64,000 nucleotides of DNA from Burkholderiaceae bacterium (lineage in GTDB: Bacteria; Pseudomonadota; Gammaproteobacteria; Burkholderiales; Burkholderiaceae_B): positions 1 through 64,000 of the forward strand of contig JAGOAJ010000014.1 in assembly GCA_017983955.1 (NCBI GenBank), read 5' to 3'. Both the position numbers and the translations under genes were made by a program. Within the stretch, counting starts at the first letter, position 1. Every line of letters starts with the position of its first letter. The notes under the pieces are model-generated. The model ran no database searches and was not told the DNA's origin. It saw nothing but the letters and a program-made list of their open reading frames with translations. Positions 43,911 through 53,159 of this stretch are shown here, one piece after another.

Positions 43911-45692
43911 CTAATCCTCGACGTACCAGGTGTCTTCCGACAACATGACCTGTTGATGCCCATAGCCTGCAGGCATCATGGGAAAACAGTTTTCCTGGGC
44001 TAACACGACTACATCCAAAAAGAACGGCCCGTCATACGCCATGCAAGCAGCCAACGCCGCAGGCAAGTCTGCGGGGTCTTCAACACGGGCGGCGCCCCAG
44101 CCAAAGGCTTTGGCCAACGCTACGAAATCAGGCAGCGACGCGTTATAACTGTGGCTATAACGCCCTTCGTGTATCAGTTCCTGCCACTGGCGCACCATGC
44201 CCATATGGCCGTTATTGCATAACACGACCTTGACCGGCGTCTGGTGCTGGGTCGCGGTAGCCAGTTCCTGGATGTTCATCAACACCGAGGCGTCGCCACT
44301 GACGCACACTACCAGCTTGTCGGGGTGGGCCACTTGGGCACCTATAGCTGCAGGCAGTCCATAGCCCATGGTGCCAGCGCCACCTGATGTCAGCCAGCGA
44401 TTGGGACGGTTGAATTTCAGGTATTGCGCAGCCCACATCTGGTGCTGGCCCACGTCGGTAGACACGATGGCATCAGTACCCGTCAGCTCCTGCTCTAGGG
44501 CCTGCATCAGACGCTGCGGCAAGATGTGCTGGGCCGAATCCGGCACCTTCAAGCAATCCTGGGCCCGCCACACGCCTATGCGTTGCCACCAGTCATCCAG
44601 TCGACCCGCGGCCAGATCGAACTGATCCAGTTCCTTGCGTAAGGCGCGCAGCAGTGGGTAGCAATCACCCACCATGGCCACATCCGCGCGCACTACCTTG
44701 TTGATAGAGGCAGGATCGATGTCCAAGTGAATTTTGCTGGCATGAGGACAAAAATCTGACAAACGCCCCGTAATACGGTCATCAAAGCGCGCGCCCACGC
44801 AAATAATCAGATCGGCATGGTGCATGGACAGGTTGGCTTCCAGCGTGCCGTGCATGCCCAGCATGCCCACAAACAAGGGGTCTTCGGCAGGAAAGCTGCC
44901 CAAACCCATCAAGGTCAGCGTGCACGGTCCGCCCACATGCTGAACCAGACTGGCAAAGGCATGACAGGCGTCCAGCCCTGAATTGATCAAACCACCGCCA
45001 CCATAAAATACGGGGCGACGCGCATTGGCAATCAGGGAGGCAGCCCGTTTAACGGCTGCTTCGGCCGACGGACCCGTAGCGTCCAGGTTGACATCGATGT
45101 CGATAGTGTCGGTCGACGGGCTTGCCGCCGGAACTGGGTGAATTTGTATGTCTTTGGGGAAATCCAGCAAAACAGGCCCAGGACGCCCAGATGTCGTCAA
45201 CTGAAAAGCCTTGGCGGTTAGCGCGACCACGTCTTCGCTACGCTTGATTTGGGCATTCCATTTAGTGACCGGGCGTGAAATACCCACCGCATCACATTCC
45301 TGGAAGGCATCCGTGCCTATGGCGCTGGTGGCCACCTGACCGCTGATACACAACACCGGTATAGAGTCGCACAAAGCATCCAACAGGCCCGAAGCGGTAT
45401 TGGCCATGCCTGGCCCTGACGTCACCAGTACTACACCTGGCTTGCCGGTAGAGCGAGCATAGCCTTCGGCGGCATGCATTGCCCCCTGTTCATGCCTGAC
45501 CAGCACGTGGCGTATGCGCGGCTCGGAATACAGCGCGTCGTACAAAGGCAGGACAGCGCCACCAGGGTAGCCAAAGATGGTATCCACGCCATGGGCAATC
45601 AGGGTGTCCAGCATGGCTTGCGCGCCGGTGCGGGCGGGCGATGGTTCAACCGTGTTCGCGACATCGGCTTTTATTTCGTAAGATGTAGACAT
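43911..45692 (-). CDS. Acetolactate synthase large subunit, stand-alone
   Basis: ThDP- and FAD-dependent synthase making acetolactate (or acetohydroxybutyrate) for branched-chain amino-acid synthesis. The 593-residue protein shows the catalytic Glu68 in [16 protein letters not shown] and [14 protein letters not shown] at the start. FAD-region sequence includes [34 protein letters not shown]. The ThDP motif is [17 protein letters not shown]...CNN, with Ala where many have GDGS. The C-terminus [11 protein letters not shown] is diagnostic of ALS. No ilvN/ilvH small subunit is adjacent, so it may work with one encoded elsewhere or be insensitive to feedback. It is divergent from the SET gene. Confidence 0.9.
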   Translation of the reverse strand: MSTSYEIKADVANTVEPSPARTGAQAMLDTLIAHGVDTIFGYPGGAVLPLYDALYSEPRIRHVLVRHEQGAMHAAEGYARSTGKPGVVLVTSGPGMANTASGLLDALCDSIPVLCISGQVATSAIGTDAFQECDAVGISRPVTKWNAQIKRSEDVVALTAKAFQLTTSGRPGPVLLDFPKDIQIHPVPAASPSTDTIDIDVNLDATGPSAEAAVKRAASLIANARRPVFYGGGGLINSGLDACHAFASLVQHVGGPCTLTLMGLGSFPAEDPLFVGMLGMHGTLEANLSMHHADLIICVGARFDDRITGRLSDFCPHASKIHLDIDPASINKVVRADVAMVGDCYPLLRALRKELDQFDLAAGRLDDWWQRIGVWRAQDCLKVPDSAQHILPQRLMQALEQELTGTDAIVSTDVGQHQMWAAQYLKFNRPNRWLTSGGAGTMGYGLPAAIGAQVAHPDKLVVCVSGDASVLMNIQELATATQHQTPVKVVLCNNGHMGMVRQWQELIHEGRYSHSYNASLPDFVALAKAFGWGAARVEDPADLPAALAACMAYDGPFFLDVVVLAQENCFPMMPAGYGHQQVMLSEDTWYVED

Positions 45693-45761
45693 CTTGGTAG
45701 TTTATTCCTATTTAGTGCGCCACAATCCTGTGCCACACACGTCTAGCGGACCTGTTTATCC

Positions 45762-46280
45762 ATGAGTTCAAAACCACTCCCCTGGCACGTCGTGCAGCAA
45801 TCCACCCTACATGGTACCGGTGTTTTCGCCGCACGCAACATTCCCGCCGGCACCCGAATTTTTCAATACGCTGGCAGACGCATCACGGTAGAGCAAGCCG
45901 ATGCACTGCCACCCAGCAATCCCGACGAACCCTTTCATACCTTTTTCTTTTCCCTAAGCTCTGGGAAAATCATTGATGGCGGGCAGCGCGGCAACGACTC
46001 ACGCTGGATCAACCATGCCTGCCAGCCCAATTGCGAGGGACAGGAAAACGCCGACGGCACCCGCGTTTATATTGTCGCTTTAGAAGACATCAGCGCCGGT
46101 GACGAATTGCTGTACGACTACTGCCTGCAAATCGACGAACCCCTAACCCAAGAGCTACGCGACCAATACCGCTGCCTGTGCGGCAGCAGCAATTGCCGAG
46201 GCACCTTGCTGGAAGTGTCCAAAGAAAAACCAGCGACGGGCGGGAAACCCCGGACAGCCAAAAAACCGATAGCGGGGTAG
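45762..46280 (+). CDS. SET-domain lysine methyltransferase-like protein
   Basis: A 172-residue bacterial SET protein. SET motifs in order: HGTGVFAARNIPAGTRIFQYAG near residues 17-38, RWINHACQPNCEG (Asn84-His85, AdoMet pocket) and GDELLYDYC (catalytic Tyr118/Tyr120). A post-SET cysteine cluster follows, RCLCGSSNCRGT (Cys138, Cys140, Cys145), which with Cys87 would bind zinc. The tail is lysine-rich. It is complete and compact, so it is probably active on a protein lysine, but the target is unknown. Small SET proteins occur sporadically in proteobacteria. It lies upstream of TRAP system 3, 47 bases before dctQ, perhaps by chance. Confidence 0.9.
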   Translation: MSSKPLPWHVVQQSTLHGTGVFAARNIPAGTRIFQYAGRRITVEQADALPPSNPDEPFHTFFFSLSSGKIIDGGQRGNDSRWINHACQPNCEGQENADGTRVYIVALEDISAGDELLYDYCLQIDEPLTQELRDQYRCLCGSSNCRGTLLEVSKEKPATGGKPRTAKKPIAG

Positions 46281-46327
46281 GATACGGGCTTCATTGCAAC
46301 ACTAACATACATAAGCACGCGTTTTTC

Positions 46328-46867
46328 ATGTCCACACACGGCAGCCCTACTGCAAACTCCCCTGAGCCCATAGAACCCATACTGCCGGACCTTCAGGATC
46401 CGCCCGTCAAGATACCCCTCAAGATAGAAGACTGGTGCTCTGTTCTGATCCTGGCCTTGCTGGCCGTCATCACCATGAGCAACGTGCTGGTCAGATACCT
46501 GACCAGCAGCTCGTTTGCCTGGACCGAAGAAATTTCCATTTTTCTGCTGATTGTTCTGACCATGACGGCGGGGTCGTCGGCTTTCGTGCGCCACCAACAT
46601 ATCCGCATTGAACTGTATGCCGATGGCGGCACGCCACAGCGCCAACACCGGCTGGCAGTCACTGCCAATACCATCGTATTGCTGTTCTTTCTGCTGCTGA
46701 CTTTTCTATCGGCACGCATGCTTTACGACGACTATATGTGGCAAGACACGTCGCCCGCCATAGGGGTACCCAACTGGTGGTACACCATGTGGATGCCCAT
46801 CTTATCTGCCCTAATTTCCCTGCGCATTGCCGGTATTTTGCAGCGCCTAAAAAGGGTAGGTAAATGA
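46328..46867 (+). CDS. TRAP transporter small membrane subunit DctQ (system 3)
   Basis: A 179-residue DctQ protein. An unusually long polar, proline-rich N-terminal leader of about 35 residues (SPTANSPEPIEPILPDLQDP) precedes four membrane helices. The core VLVRYLTSSSFAWTEEISIFLLIVLTMTAGSSAFVRHQHIRIEL carries the conserved Arg and Glu pair. I chose the ATG at 46328; the frame opens earlier inside the SET gene. Its stop overlaps dctM by 4 bases (ATGA). Confidence 0.87.
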   Translation: MSTHGSPTANSPEPIEPILPDLQDPPVKIPLKIEDWCSVLILALLAVITMSNVLVRYLTSSSFAWTEEISIFLLIVLTMTAGSSAFVRHQHIRIELYADGGTPQRQHRLAVTANTIVLLFFLLLTFLSARMLYDDYMWQDTSPAIGVPNWWYTMWMPILSALISLRIAGILQRLKRVGK

Positions 46868-48162
46868 TCGCCGCTCTATTATTCATCAGCTTTGCTGTCC
46901 TTATGTTGATAGGCGTGCCGGTGGCTGTCGCCCTGGGGGCCGCAGGTACGCTGGCCATCGTTTTGTCCAATCTGGATACGCAATGGTTTGGCTTGTTGGC
47001 CGTACCCCAAAGCTTCTACGCTGGGCTGGCCAAATACCCATTGCTGGCCATACCCATGTTTGTTCTGGTGGGCTCTATTTTTGACCGATCCGGCGTCGCC
47101 AGCCGTCTGGTCAGTTTTGCCATTTCCATCGTTGGGCGCGGCTCTGGAATGCTGCCCTTGGTCGCCATCACCGTTGCCATGTTTCTGGGCGGCATTTCCG
47201 GCTCGGGCCCAGCCTGCGCTGCTGCGGTCGGCGCCGTCATGATCAACTCCATGAGCCGGGCGGGCTACCCTGGGTCCTTTTCCGCCAGCATCATCGCCGC
47301 TGGCGCCGCCACCGACATCCTGATCCCGCCATCCATCGCCTTCATCGTGTATTCCGTGTTGGTGCCTCAGGCCACGGTGCCAGCGCTGTTTGCGGCGGGC
47401 ATGGTGCCCGGCTTACTGGCCGGTATTGCGCTAATCATCCCTGCCGTTTGGCTATCACGCCGTCATGGCATGGGTGCGTTGGAAAGTGCTTTGCCCCGCC
47501 CGCCGTTCTGGGCCAGCCTGAAAGAGGCCGCTTGGGGCCTGATCGCGCCCGTCCTGATACTGGGCGGTATGCGCATGGGCTATTTCACCCCTACCGAAGC
47601 GGCCGTAGTAGCTGTGTTTTATGGCCTGTTTGTGGGTATGGTCATACATCGCACCATTAAATTTGCTGACCTATTTGTCATCTTGCGCGAAGCGGCCGAA
47701 CTGTCTGCCGTCATTATGATTATCGTCAGCTTGGCCGGTATTTTTGCCTGGGCCCTATCCACCCTTAGCATTATCGACCCCATTACCCATGCCATAGTGA
47801 ACTCTGGCCTGGGTGAGTACGGCGTGCTGGCCTTGCTGATAGCCCTGCTGGTCATTGCAGGCATGTTCCTGGACGGCATCTCTATTTTCCTGATTTTCGT
47901 ACCGCTGGTGATACCCATCGCCCAGGCGTACCAGTGGGATCTGGTCTGGTTCGGCGTTATCTTGACCCTGATGGTGGCCGTCGGTCAATTCACGCCGCCA
48001 CTTGCCGTGAATCTGATGGTGTCCTGCCGTATCGCCAAAGTGCCCATGGAAAGCACGGTTCGATGGGTGTTATGGCTGGTCGCCGCCATGTTTATCGTGC
48101 TGCTATTGGTTGTTGTCTTTCCGCAATTGGCTCTCTGGTTGCCGCATTACCTTGGCTACTAA
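46864..48162 (+). CDS. TRAP transporter large membrane subunit DctM (system 3)
   Basis: A 432-residue permease with about 12 membrane segments and the motifs KYPLLAIPMFVLVGSIFDRSGVASRLVSFA, GGISGSGPACAAAVGAVMINSMSRAGYP, DILIPPSIAFIVYSVLVPQATVPALF, GYFTPTEAAVVAVFYG and QFTPPLAVNLMVSCRIAKVPME. Gene order here is dctQ-dctM-dctP, unlike systems 1 and 2, which have dctP first. This suggests a separate evolutionary lineage for system 3. Confidence 0.92.
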   Translation: MIAALLFISFAVLMLIGVPVAVALGAAGTLAIVLSNLDTQWFGLLAVPQSFYAGLAKYPLLAIPMFVLVGSIFDRSGVASRLVSFAISIVGRGSGMLPLVAITVAMFLGGISGSGPACAAAVGAVMINSMSRAGYPGSFSASIIAAGAATDILIPPSIAFIVYSVLVPQATVPALFAAGMVPGLLAGIALIIPAVWLSRRHGMGALESALPRPPFWASLKEAAWGLIAPVLILGGMRMGYFTPTEAAVVAVFYGLFVGMVIHRTIKFADLFVILREAAELSAVIMIIVSLAGIFAWALSTLSIIDPITHAIVNSGLGEYGVLALLIALLVIAGMFLDGISIFLIFVPLVIPIAQAYQWDLVWFGVILTLMVAVGQFTPPLAVNLMVSCRIAKVPMESTVRWVLWLVAAMFIVLLLVVVFPQLALWLPHYLGY

Positions 48163-48213
48163 AGCCAGTGCTCTTGCCTGTTATGTTGTTTACCCTATGA
48201 ATAAGGACTGTCC

Positions 48214-49245
48214 ATGAAATTACGCACCTTACTGGCCGCCATAGGCTGCACCGTTGCCGCGCTGGCCACCAGCCCTGCCGTACACGCCGCCGACTATAAA
48301 TCGGAATACAAGCTATCCATCGTTGTCGGTACGGCTTTCCCTTGGGGACAGGGCGCCGAGATCTGGTCCAACCTGGTGCGCGAGCGCACCGACGGCCGCA
48401 TCAACATAAAACTGTATCCCGGCACCTCGCTGGTACAGGGCGACCAAACCCGCGAATTTACTGCCATACGTCAGGGCATGATAGACATGGCCGTAGGCTC
48501 CACCATCAACTGGTCGCCCCAGGTCAAGCAACTGAACCTGTTTTCCCTGCCCTTCCTGATGCCTGACTACGCTGCTATCGACGCCCTGATCCATGGCGAA
48601 GTTGGTAAATCTCTGTTCAAAGACATCGAGAAAGCAGGCGTAGTACCCCTGGCCTGGGGTGAGAACGGCTATCGCCAGCTAAGTAACTCCAAACACGAAA
48701 TTACCAAACCAGAAGATCTTAAAGGTCTGAAGCTACGCGTTGTGGGTTCGCCGTTGTACATAGACACCTACACCGCCTTGGGTGCCAACCCCACGCAAAT
48801 GAGCTGGGCTGACGCACAGCCTGCGCTGGCCAGTGGGGCAGTCGACGGTCAGGAAAACCCCTTGTCCATCTACGCCGGCTCCAAGCTGTATTCGGTCGGA
48901 CAAAAATACCTGACTCTGTGGAACTACGTGGCTGACCCCTTGATTTTCGTGGTCAACAAACAAGTCTGGGAGTCCTGGACAGAAGCAGACAGGAAAATTG
49001 TGCAAGAGGCCGCCCAGGAAGCGGCCAAGCAGGAAATCGTCATCGCCCGCACTGGCGTCACCCCTGAAGATCCTGCCATGCTCAAGGAAATCGAAGCTCA
49101 GGGCGTAACAGTAACTTCGTTAACACCCGAGCAGCACGACGCTTTCGCTAAAGCGACTCAGCCGGTATTCGATAAATGGAAAAAAACCATAGGCGAAGAC
49201 CTGGTTAACCAGGCCCTGAAAGACATAGAAAACCGCAAGAAATAA
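48214..49245 (+). CDS. TRAP transporter solute-binding protein DctP (system 3)
   Basis: A 343-residue periplasmic receptor with a clean signal peptide (about 1-26, ending VHAADYKSEYK). The ligand Arg lies in LKGLKLRVVGSPLYIDTYTALGANPTQMSWADAQPALASGAVDGQENPLSIY, the classic DctP/SiaP signature. The ligand is probably an organic anion; identity is unknown. AGGA precedes the ATG. The gene ends 2 bases from the stop of the convergent AMP nucleosidase gene, with no terminator between them. Confidence 0.92.
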   Translation: MKLRTLLAAIGCTVAALATSPAVHAADYKSEYKLSIVVGTAFPWGQGAEIWSNLVRERTDGRINIKLYPGTSLVQGDQTREFTAIRQGMIDMAVGSTINWSPQVKQLNLFSLPFLMPDYAAIDALIHGEVGKSLFKDIEKAGVVPLAWGENGYRQLSNSKHEITKPEDLKGLKLRVVGSPLYIDTYTALGANPTQMSWADAQPALASGAVDGQENPLSIYAGSKLYSVGQKYLTLWNYVADPLIFVVNKQVWESWTEADRKIVQEAAQEAAKQEIVIARTGVTPEDPAMLKEIEAQGVTVTSLTPEQHDAFAKATQPVFDKWKKTIGEDLVNQALKDIENRKK

Positions 49246-49247
49246 TC

Positions 49248-50747
49248 TTATTTAAATGCGGTCTCTATAAAGCTGCGCAGCTTGCGCGAATGCAGTCGCT
49301 CACGCGGCATTTCGCGCAAGCTTTCCAAGGCATGTATGCCTATCTGTAAATGCTGACCCACCTGGGTACGATAAAAGTCACTGGCCATACCGGGCAGCTT
49401 CAGCTCTCCGTGCAAGGGTTTGTCTGACACGCACAACAACGTTCCATAGGGCACGCGAAAGCGAAAACCGTTGGCGGCGATAGTGGCTGACTCCATATCC
49501 AAGGCAATCGCGCGCGACTGTGACAAGCGCTGCACGGGTTCGTGGTGATCACGCAGCTCCCAGTTGCGGTTGTCTATGCTGGCGACCGTGCCAGTACGCA
49601 TAATTTTCTTCAGATCCCAACCACTTAAACCGGACACTTCAGCCACGGCGTCCTCTAGGGCGATCTGAACTTCGGCCAAGGGTGGCACAGGTACCCATAG
49701 GGGCAGATCATCATCAAGCACATGGTCCTGACGTACATAGCCATGCGCCAGCACGTAATCGCCCAGGCGCTGGGTGGTACGCAAACCCGCACAATGCCCC
49801 AGCATCAGCCAGGCTGATGGCCGCAATACCGCCACATGGTCGGTAATGGTTTTGGCGTTGGATGGACCTACCCCAATATTGATTAAGGTAATGCCCATGT
49901 GCTGATCGCGCACCAAATGGTAAGACGGCATCTGCGGGCCACGCGCTATAGGTTCGCCTTGCGGCACAGCATCAGGACCGGCATACGTAATAATATTGCC
50001 CGGCTCCACCAGCGCGGTATAGCCACCTTCGCCACGTGCCAGCGTGTCTTTCGCCCACTGGCAGAATTCATCGACGTAAAACTGATAGTTGGTAAACAGT
50101 ACGAAGTTCTGAAAATGCTTAGGTGCAGTGGCCGTGTAGTGTTGCAGGCGATGCAGCGAATAATCCACACGCGGCGCAGTAAATGGCGCCAGCGGCTGGG
50201 CTTCGCCAGGCAGACCTTGCCAAGTACCGTTCACAATGGCGTCGTCAGTGACCGCCAGATCCGGCACGTCGAAATAATCCCTTAGGGTTTTGCCAACGGC
50301 GTCGGAATACACACCTTCCACATAGTCGCCATCGGCAAACGAAAAATGCAGCGGTATCGGCATATCGGACTCACCGATTTCCACCGGCACACCGTGGTTT
50401 TTTATCAGCAAGCCTATCTGTTCCAGCAAGTAATCGAAATACAGCGCTGGCTGGGTAACCGTAGTGACGTAGGTGCCAGGCTCGACCACATGGCCATACG
50501 ACAAACGACTATCCACCTCTTGATAGGTATCAACGCGTATACGTATCGCCGGATAGCAGGCCCGCACGCGCTGCATAGGCACCAGCGTCCCGCTGGCATA
50601 GCGACTAAAGGCTTCTCGTATAAACGCGGTATTTCTGGCATAAATATCCACCAGACGCTGGGTAGCGGCACGCGCATCCATATAGCCAGTAAAGGCCATC
50701 ATGGGCGGCAAAAGCACCGGGCTGTCAGAATTCAAAGAATCAAGCAT
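49248..50747 (-). CDS. amn: AMP nucleosidase
   Basis: Hydrolyses AMP to adenine and ribose 5-phosphate, adjusting the adenylate pool. The protein has 499 residues from the ATG at 50747; a GTG at 50759 would add four. The N-terminal Amn-specific domain (about 1-180, with RYASGTLVPMQRVRACYPAIRI) precedes the phosphorylase-like domain. That domain has INIGVGPSNAKTITDHVAVLRP, the catalytic-region MLGHCAGLR and the nucleoside-binding ALDMESATIAANGFRFRVPYGTLLCVSDKPLHGE. Length and order match E. coli Amn (484). It is divergent from the AEC transporter. Confidence 0.94.
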   Translation of the reverse strand: MLDSLNSDSPVLLPPMMAFTGYMDARAATQRLVDIYARNTAFIREAFSRYASGTLVPMQRVRACYPAIRIRVDTYQEVDSRLSYGHVVEPGTYVTTVTQPALYFDYLLEQIGLLIKNHGVPVEIGESDMPIPLHFSFADGDYVEGVYSDAVGKTLRDYFDVPDLAVTDDAIVNGTWQGLPGEAQPLAPFTAPRVDYSLHRLQHYTATAPKHFQNFVLFTNYQFYVDEFCQWAKDTLARGEGGYTALVEPGNIITYAGPDAVPQGEPIARGPQMPSYHLVRDQHMGITLINIGVGPSNAKTITDHVAVLRPSAWLMLGHCAGLRTTQRLGDYVLAHGYVRQDHVLDDDLPLWVPVPPLAEVQIALEDAVAEVSGLSGWDLKKIMRTGTVASIDNRNWELRDHHEPVQRLSQSRAIALDMESATIAANGFRFRVPYGTLLCVSDKPLHGELKLPGMASDFYRTQVGQHLQIGIHALESLREMPRERLHSRKLRSFIETAFK

Positions 50748-50786
50748 ACTTACCACCACAAAAGCAGACTGAAGAAAGGATACACC

Positions 50787-51719
50787 TTGGCCGTTATCTT
50801 AAACACGGTATTCCCACTGTTCGCCCTGATACTAATAGGTTTCCTGGCAGCACGCCTAAATTTACTGGGCGCCGACGCCGTCACTGCCCTGAATAAATTT
50901 GTGGTCTGGATGGCACTGCCCGCCCTGATGTTTCAGGCCATGGCGCAAATTTCCTGGGAAGACATCAATCAACCTGGCTACGTAGCGGCCACCAGCCTGT
51001 CCATGGCCCTGATCTTTGGCCTGGCTTACCTGCTGGACCGCAAACGGCGACTGGCCGACATTAGCCTGGAAGGGCTTGCTGCCTCGTATTCTAATACGGG
51101 CTATATGGGCATACCACTGGCCCTGATGGTTTTTGGCGACAGCATATTACCCGCTGTCGTGATTGCCATGCTGCTGACCGCTTGCGGGCTGTTTGCCTTT
51201 TCCATCGCCCTGATAGAAATCGATCTACAGGGCTCGGGCAGTCTGTGGCGTACCGCCGCCAAAGTTGGCAAATCGCTGGCCATTAACCCTTTGGTGGCCG
51301 CACCAGCAGCGGGCCTGATCGTCGCCGCCTTCCAACTACCCTTGCCATCAGGCGTGTATCGTTTCACCACTTTGCTGGGCGCGGCGGCCAGCCCCTGTGC
51401 CCTGGTGACCATAGGACTATTCCTGGCCCATGGCCAAGCCACCCGCCAGCATCTTGCCGTAGGGCGCATCGTCTTCTTGAAATTAATCCTGCACCCCTTG
51501 CTAACCTTCGTACTGGTGCGCTGGGTATTTGACATGCCACCTATGTGGGCCAACGCCGCCATTTTGCTTAGCGCCCTGCCCGTAGGCACTGGCCCTTTTA
51601 TGCTGGCAGCACTCTATGGCCGCGAACCCGCCGTAACATCACGAGCCATATTGATGTCTACCGTGCTATCCGTGGTTACGGTTTCTGTCTTATTGGGCTG
51701 GATAAATAGCGCAGGCTGA
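50787..51719 (+). CDS. AEC-family transporter
   Basis: A 310-residue auxin-efflux-carrier family membrane protein with ten predicted helices in two inverted repeats. Helix-break stretches are ALNKFVVWMALPALMFQAMA and YSNTGYMGIPLALMVFG in the first half, and ALPVGTGPFMLAALYG in the second. Family members carry malate, malonate or other small acids; the substrate here is unknown. The start is a TTG at 50787 with AAAGGA 6 bases upstream, giving the family N-terminus (AVILNTVFPLFALILIG). The frame is open 440 bases further upstream, but that part is antisense to amn. Confidence 0.83.
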   Translation: MAVILNTVFPLFALILIGFLAARLNLLGADAVTALNKFVVWMALPALMFQAMAQISWEDINQPGYVAATSLSMALIFGLAYLLDRKRRLADISLEGLAASYSNTGYMGIPLALMVFGDSILPAVVIAMLLTACGLFAFSIALIEIDLQGSGSLWRTAAKVGKSLAINPLVAAPAAGLIVAAFQLPLPSGVYRFTTLLGAAASPCALVTIGLFLAHGQATRQHLAVGRIVFLKLILHPLLTFVLVRWVFDMPPMWANAAILLSALPVGTGPFMLAALYGREPAVTSRAILMSTVLSVVTVSVLLGWINSAG

Positions 51720-51720
51720 T

Positions 51721-52011
51721 TCAGGCCAAGGCATCCATAAACAAGGCCAGGTCTATGTCACGCTGGGTCACACCCTGGGCTTCGTGGGTAGTCATGGTCA
51801 CCTCCACACGGTTGTAGACATTGCTCCATTCTGGATGATGGTTGTTTTTTTCCGCCTGCATGGCGACCCGCGCCATGAAGCCAAAGGCCTGATTGAAATT
51901 CCTGAACTTGAAGACCTTATGAATGGCATCACGGCCATCAACAACATCCCAGCCCTGCAACTGTTGCACGGCCTGTTCAGGAGCAATACGCGTAGGAGGA
52001 ATCTTAGCCAT
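51721..52011 (-). CDS. phhB: Pterin-4a-carbinolamine dehydratase
   Basis: A 96-residue enzyme recycling the tetrahydrobiopterin-type cofactor of phenylalanine hydroxylase. The active-site signature [16 protein letters not shown] is intact with both histidines, and the [11 protein letters not shown] segment precedes it as usual. No phenylalanine hydroxylase gene is in the window. It converges on the AEC gene, with 1 base between the stops. Confidence 0.94.
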   Translation of the reverse strand: MAKIPPTRIAPEQAVQQLQGWDVVDGRDAIHKVFKFRNFNQAFGFMARVAMQAEKNNHHPEWSNVYNRVEVTMTTHEAQGVTQRDIDLALFMDALA

Positions 52012-52094
52012 TCCATAGCATATACTACTTATCGGTAACAGCTTGTTCTGGAAAGCAATAAACGATAAACCACAGCCTTGCGGGAAAACCTGAC

Positions 52095-52616
52095 TTGAAC
52101 CCTAGCACCACGCCATCACTCGCCTTGCTGTCGCAGGCAGACTGCGACAGTTTTACCGCCCAACTGGGCGATATTTTTGAGCACTCGCCTTGGGTCGCCA
52201 CCGCTGCCTGGGCACAACGCCCCTTCAGCACCGTAGATGCCCTGCACCAGGCCATGGTCGCTGCGGTACTAGCCGCCAGCCATGACCAGCAGTTGGCCCT
52301 GATCCAAGCTCACCCCGAACTGGCAGGCAAAGAAGCCGCCAGCGGCACCCTGACCAATGCATCCACCGCCGAACAACGTGGCGCCGGGCTGGACCAATGC
52401 AGCAACGACGAACTTGCCCGACTGCGCGCACTGAATGCCGCCTATCGCACACACTTTGGTTTCCCCTTTGTGATTGCCGTCAAAGGCTTAAGTCGCTATC
52501 AGATCATGGACGCCATTAACGCCAGGCTAGAAAACGACGCCGCGACAGAATTTCAGACCAGTCTGCTGGAAATCGGCAAAATCGGGCGTTTCCGCCTGGA
52601 CGCCCTACTTGGCTAA
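52095..52616 (+). CDS. uraD: 2-oxo-4-hydroxy-4-carboxy-5-ureidoimidazoline (OHCU) decarboxylase
   Basis: Converts OHCU, a product of urate oxidation, to S-allantoin. The 173-residue all-helical protein has the catalytic His73 in [10 protein letters not shown], the substrate loop [13 protein letters not shown] and [14 protein letters not shown]. The start is a TTG at 52095; there is no closer ATG that keeps the N-terminal helix. It lies 18 bases before allA, forming a ureide pair. Urate oxidase and allantoinase are not in the window. Confidence 0.93.
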   Translation: MNPSTTPSLALLSQADCDSFTAQLGDIFEHSPWVATAAWAQRPFSTVDALHQAMVAAVLAASHDQQLALIQAHPELAGKEAASGTLTNASTAEQRGAGLDQCSNDELARLRALNAAYRTHFGFPFVIAVKGLSRYQIMDAINARLENDAATEFQTSLLEIGKIGRFRLDALLG

Positions 52617-52634
52617 ACCACAGCAAGGACACAG

Positions 52635-53132
52635 ATGACACCCATTACGCTTACCCCGCTGCCCCTGACCTCCGAGGCGTTCGCCCCTTACGGCCAAGTC
52701 ATAGAGGCATCCGACGCGGCTAATCACTTTTCCATTAACGAAGGCAACACAGAGCGCTACCACGACCTGGCCCGCATAGAGCCCGGCCCGGAGGGTCACG
52801 CCATAGTGTCTATTTTCCGTGGCCTGCCCCGCACCCTGCCTTTTGAAGTCACCATGATGGAGCGCCATCCTTTGGGTAGCCAGGCCTTTATCCCCATGTC
52901 CGGGCGGCCGTATCTGGTGGTCGTCGCCCCAGCTGGCGACCCACCCACTGTGGAAACATTGAAAGTGTTTTACTGTCGTGGCGACCAGGGCGTCAATTAC
53001 GACACTGGCGTCTGGCACCACCCCTTGCTGGCTTTGGATGCTGTGTCCGATTTCATCATCATCGATCGCAGTGGCCCCAACCCAAACTGCGACATCATAG
53101 AACTGGCGCGTCGCGGGGTGATTGCGAACTAA
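52635..53132 (+). CDS. allA: Ureidoglycolate lyase
   Basis: Splits S-ureidoglycolate to glyoxylate and urea, the last step of allantoin use. It is 165 residues, usual for AllA, with a cupin-like beta barrel. Family stretches include [40 protein letters not shown] and [12 protein letters not shown], with the active-site His and Glu. AAGGA precedes the ATG. Its glyoxylate product is the substrate of glcB, 2 kb downstream. Confidence 0.94.
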   Translation: MTPITLTPLPLTSEAFAPYGQVIEASDAANHFSINEGNTERYHDLARIEPGPEGHAIVSIFRGLPRTLPFEVTMMERHPLGSQAFIPMSGRPYLVVVAPAGDPPTVETLKVFYCRGDQGVNYDTGVWHHPLLALDAVSDFIIIDRSGPNPNCDIIELARRGVIAN

Positions 53133-53139
53133 GCTACTT

Positions 53140-53156
53140 AAACCCTTTTAGGGTTT
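53140..53156. terminator. Small hairpin between allA and the LysR gene
   Basis: AAACCCT-TTT-AGGGTTT, a perfect 7-base stem, 8 bases after the allA stop and 4 bases from the end of the convergent LysR gene. A-rich and T-rich arms could act as a bidirectional terminator; it is short. Confidence 0.45.
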
Positions 53157-53159
53157 GAT

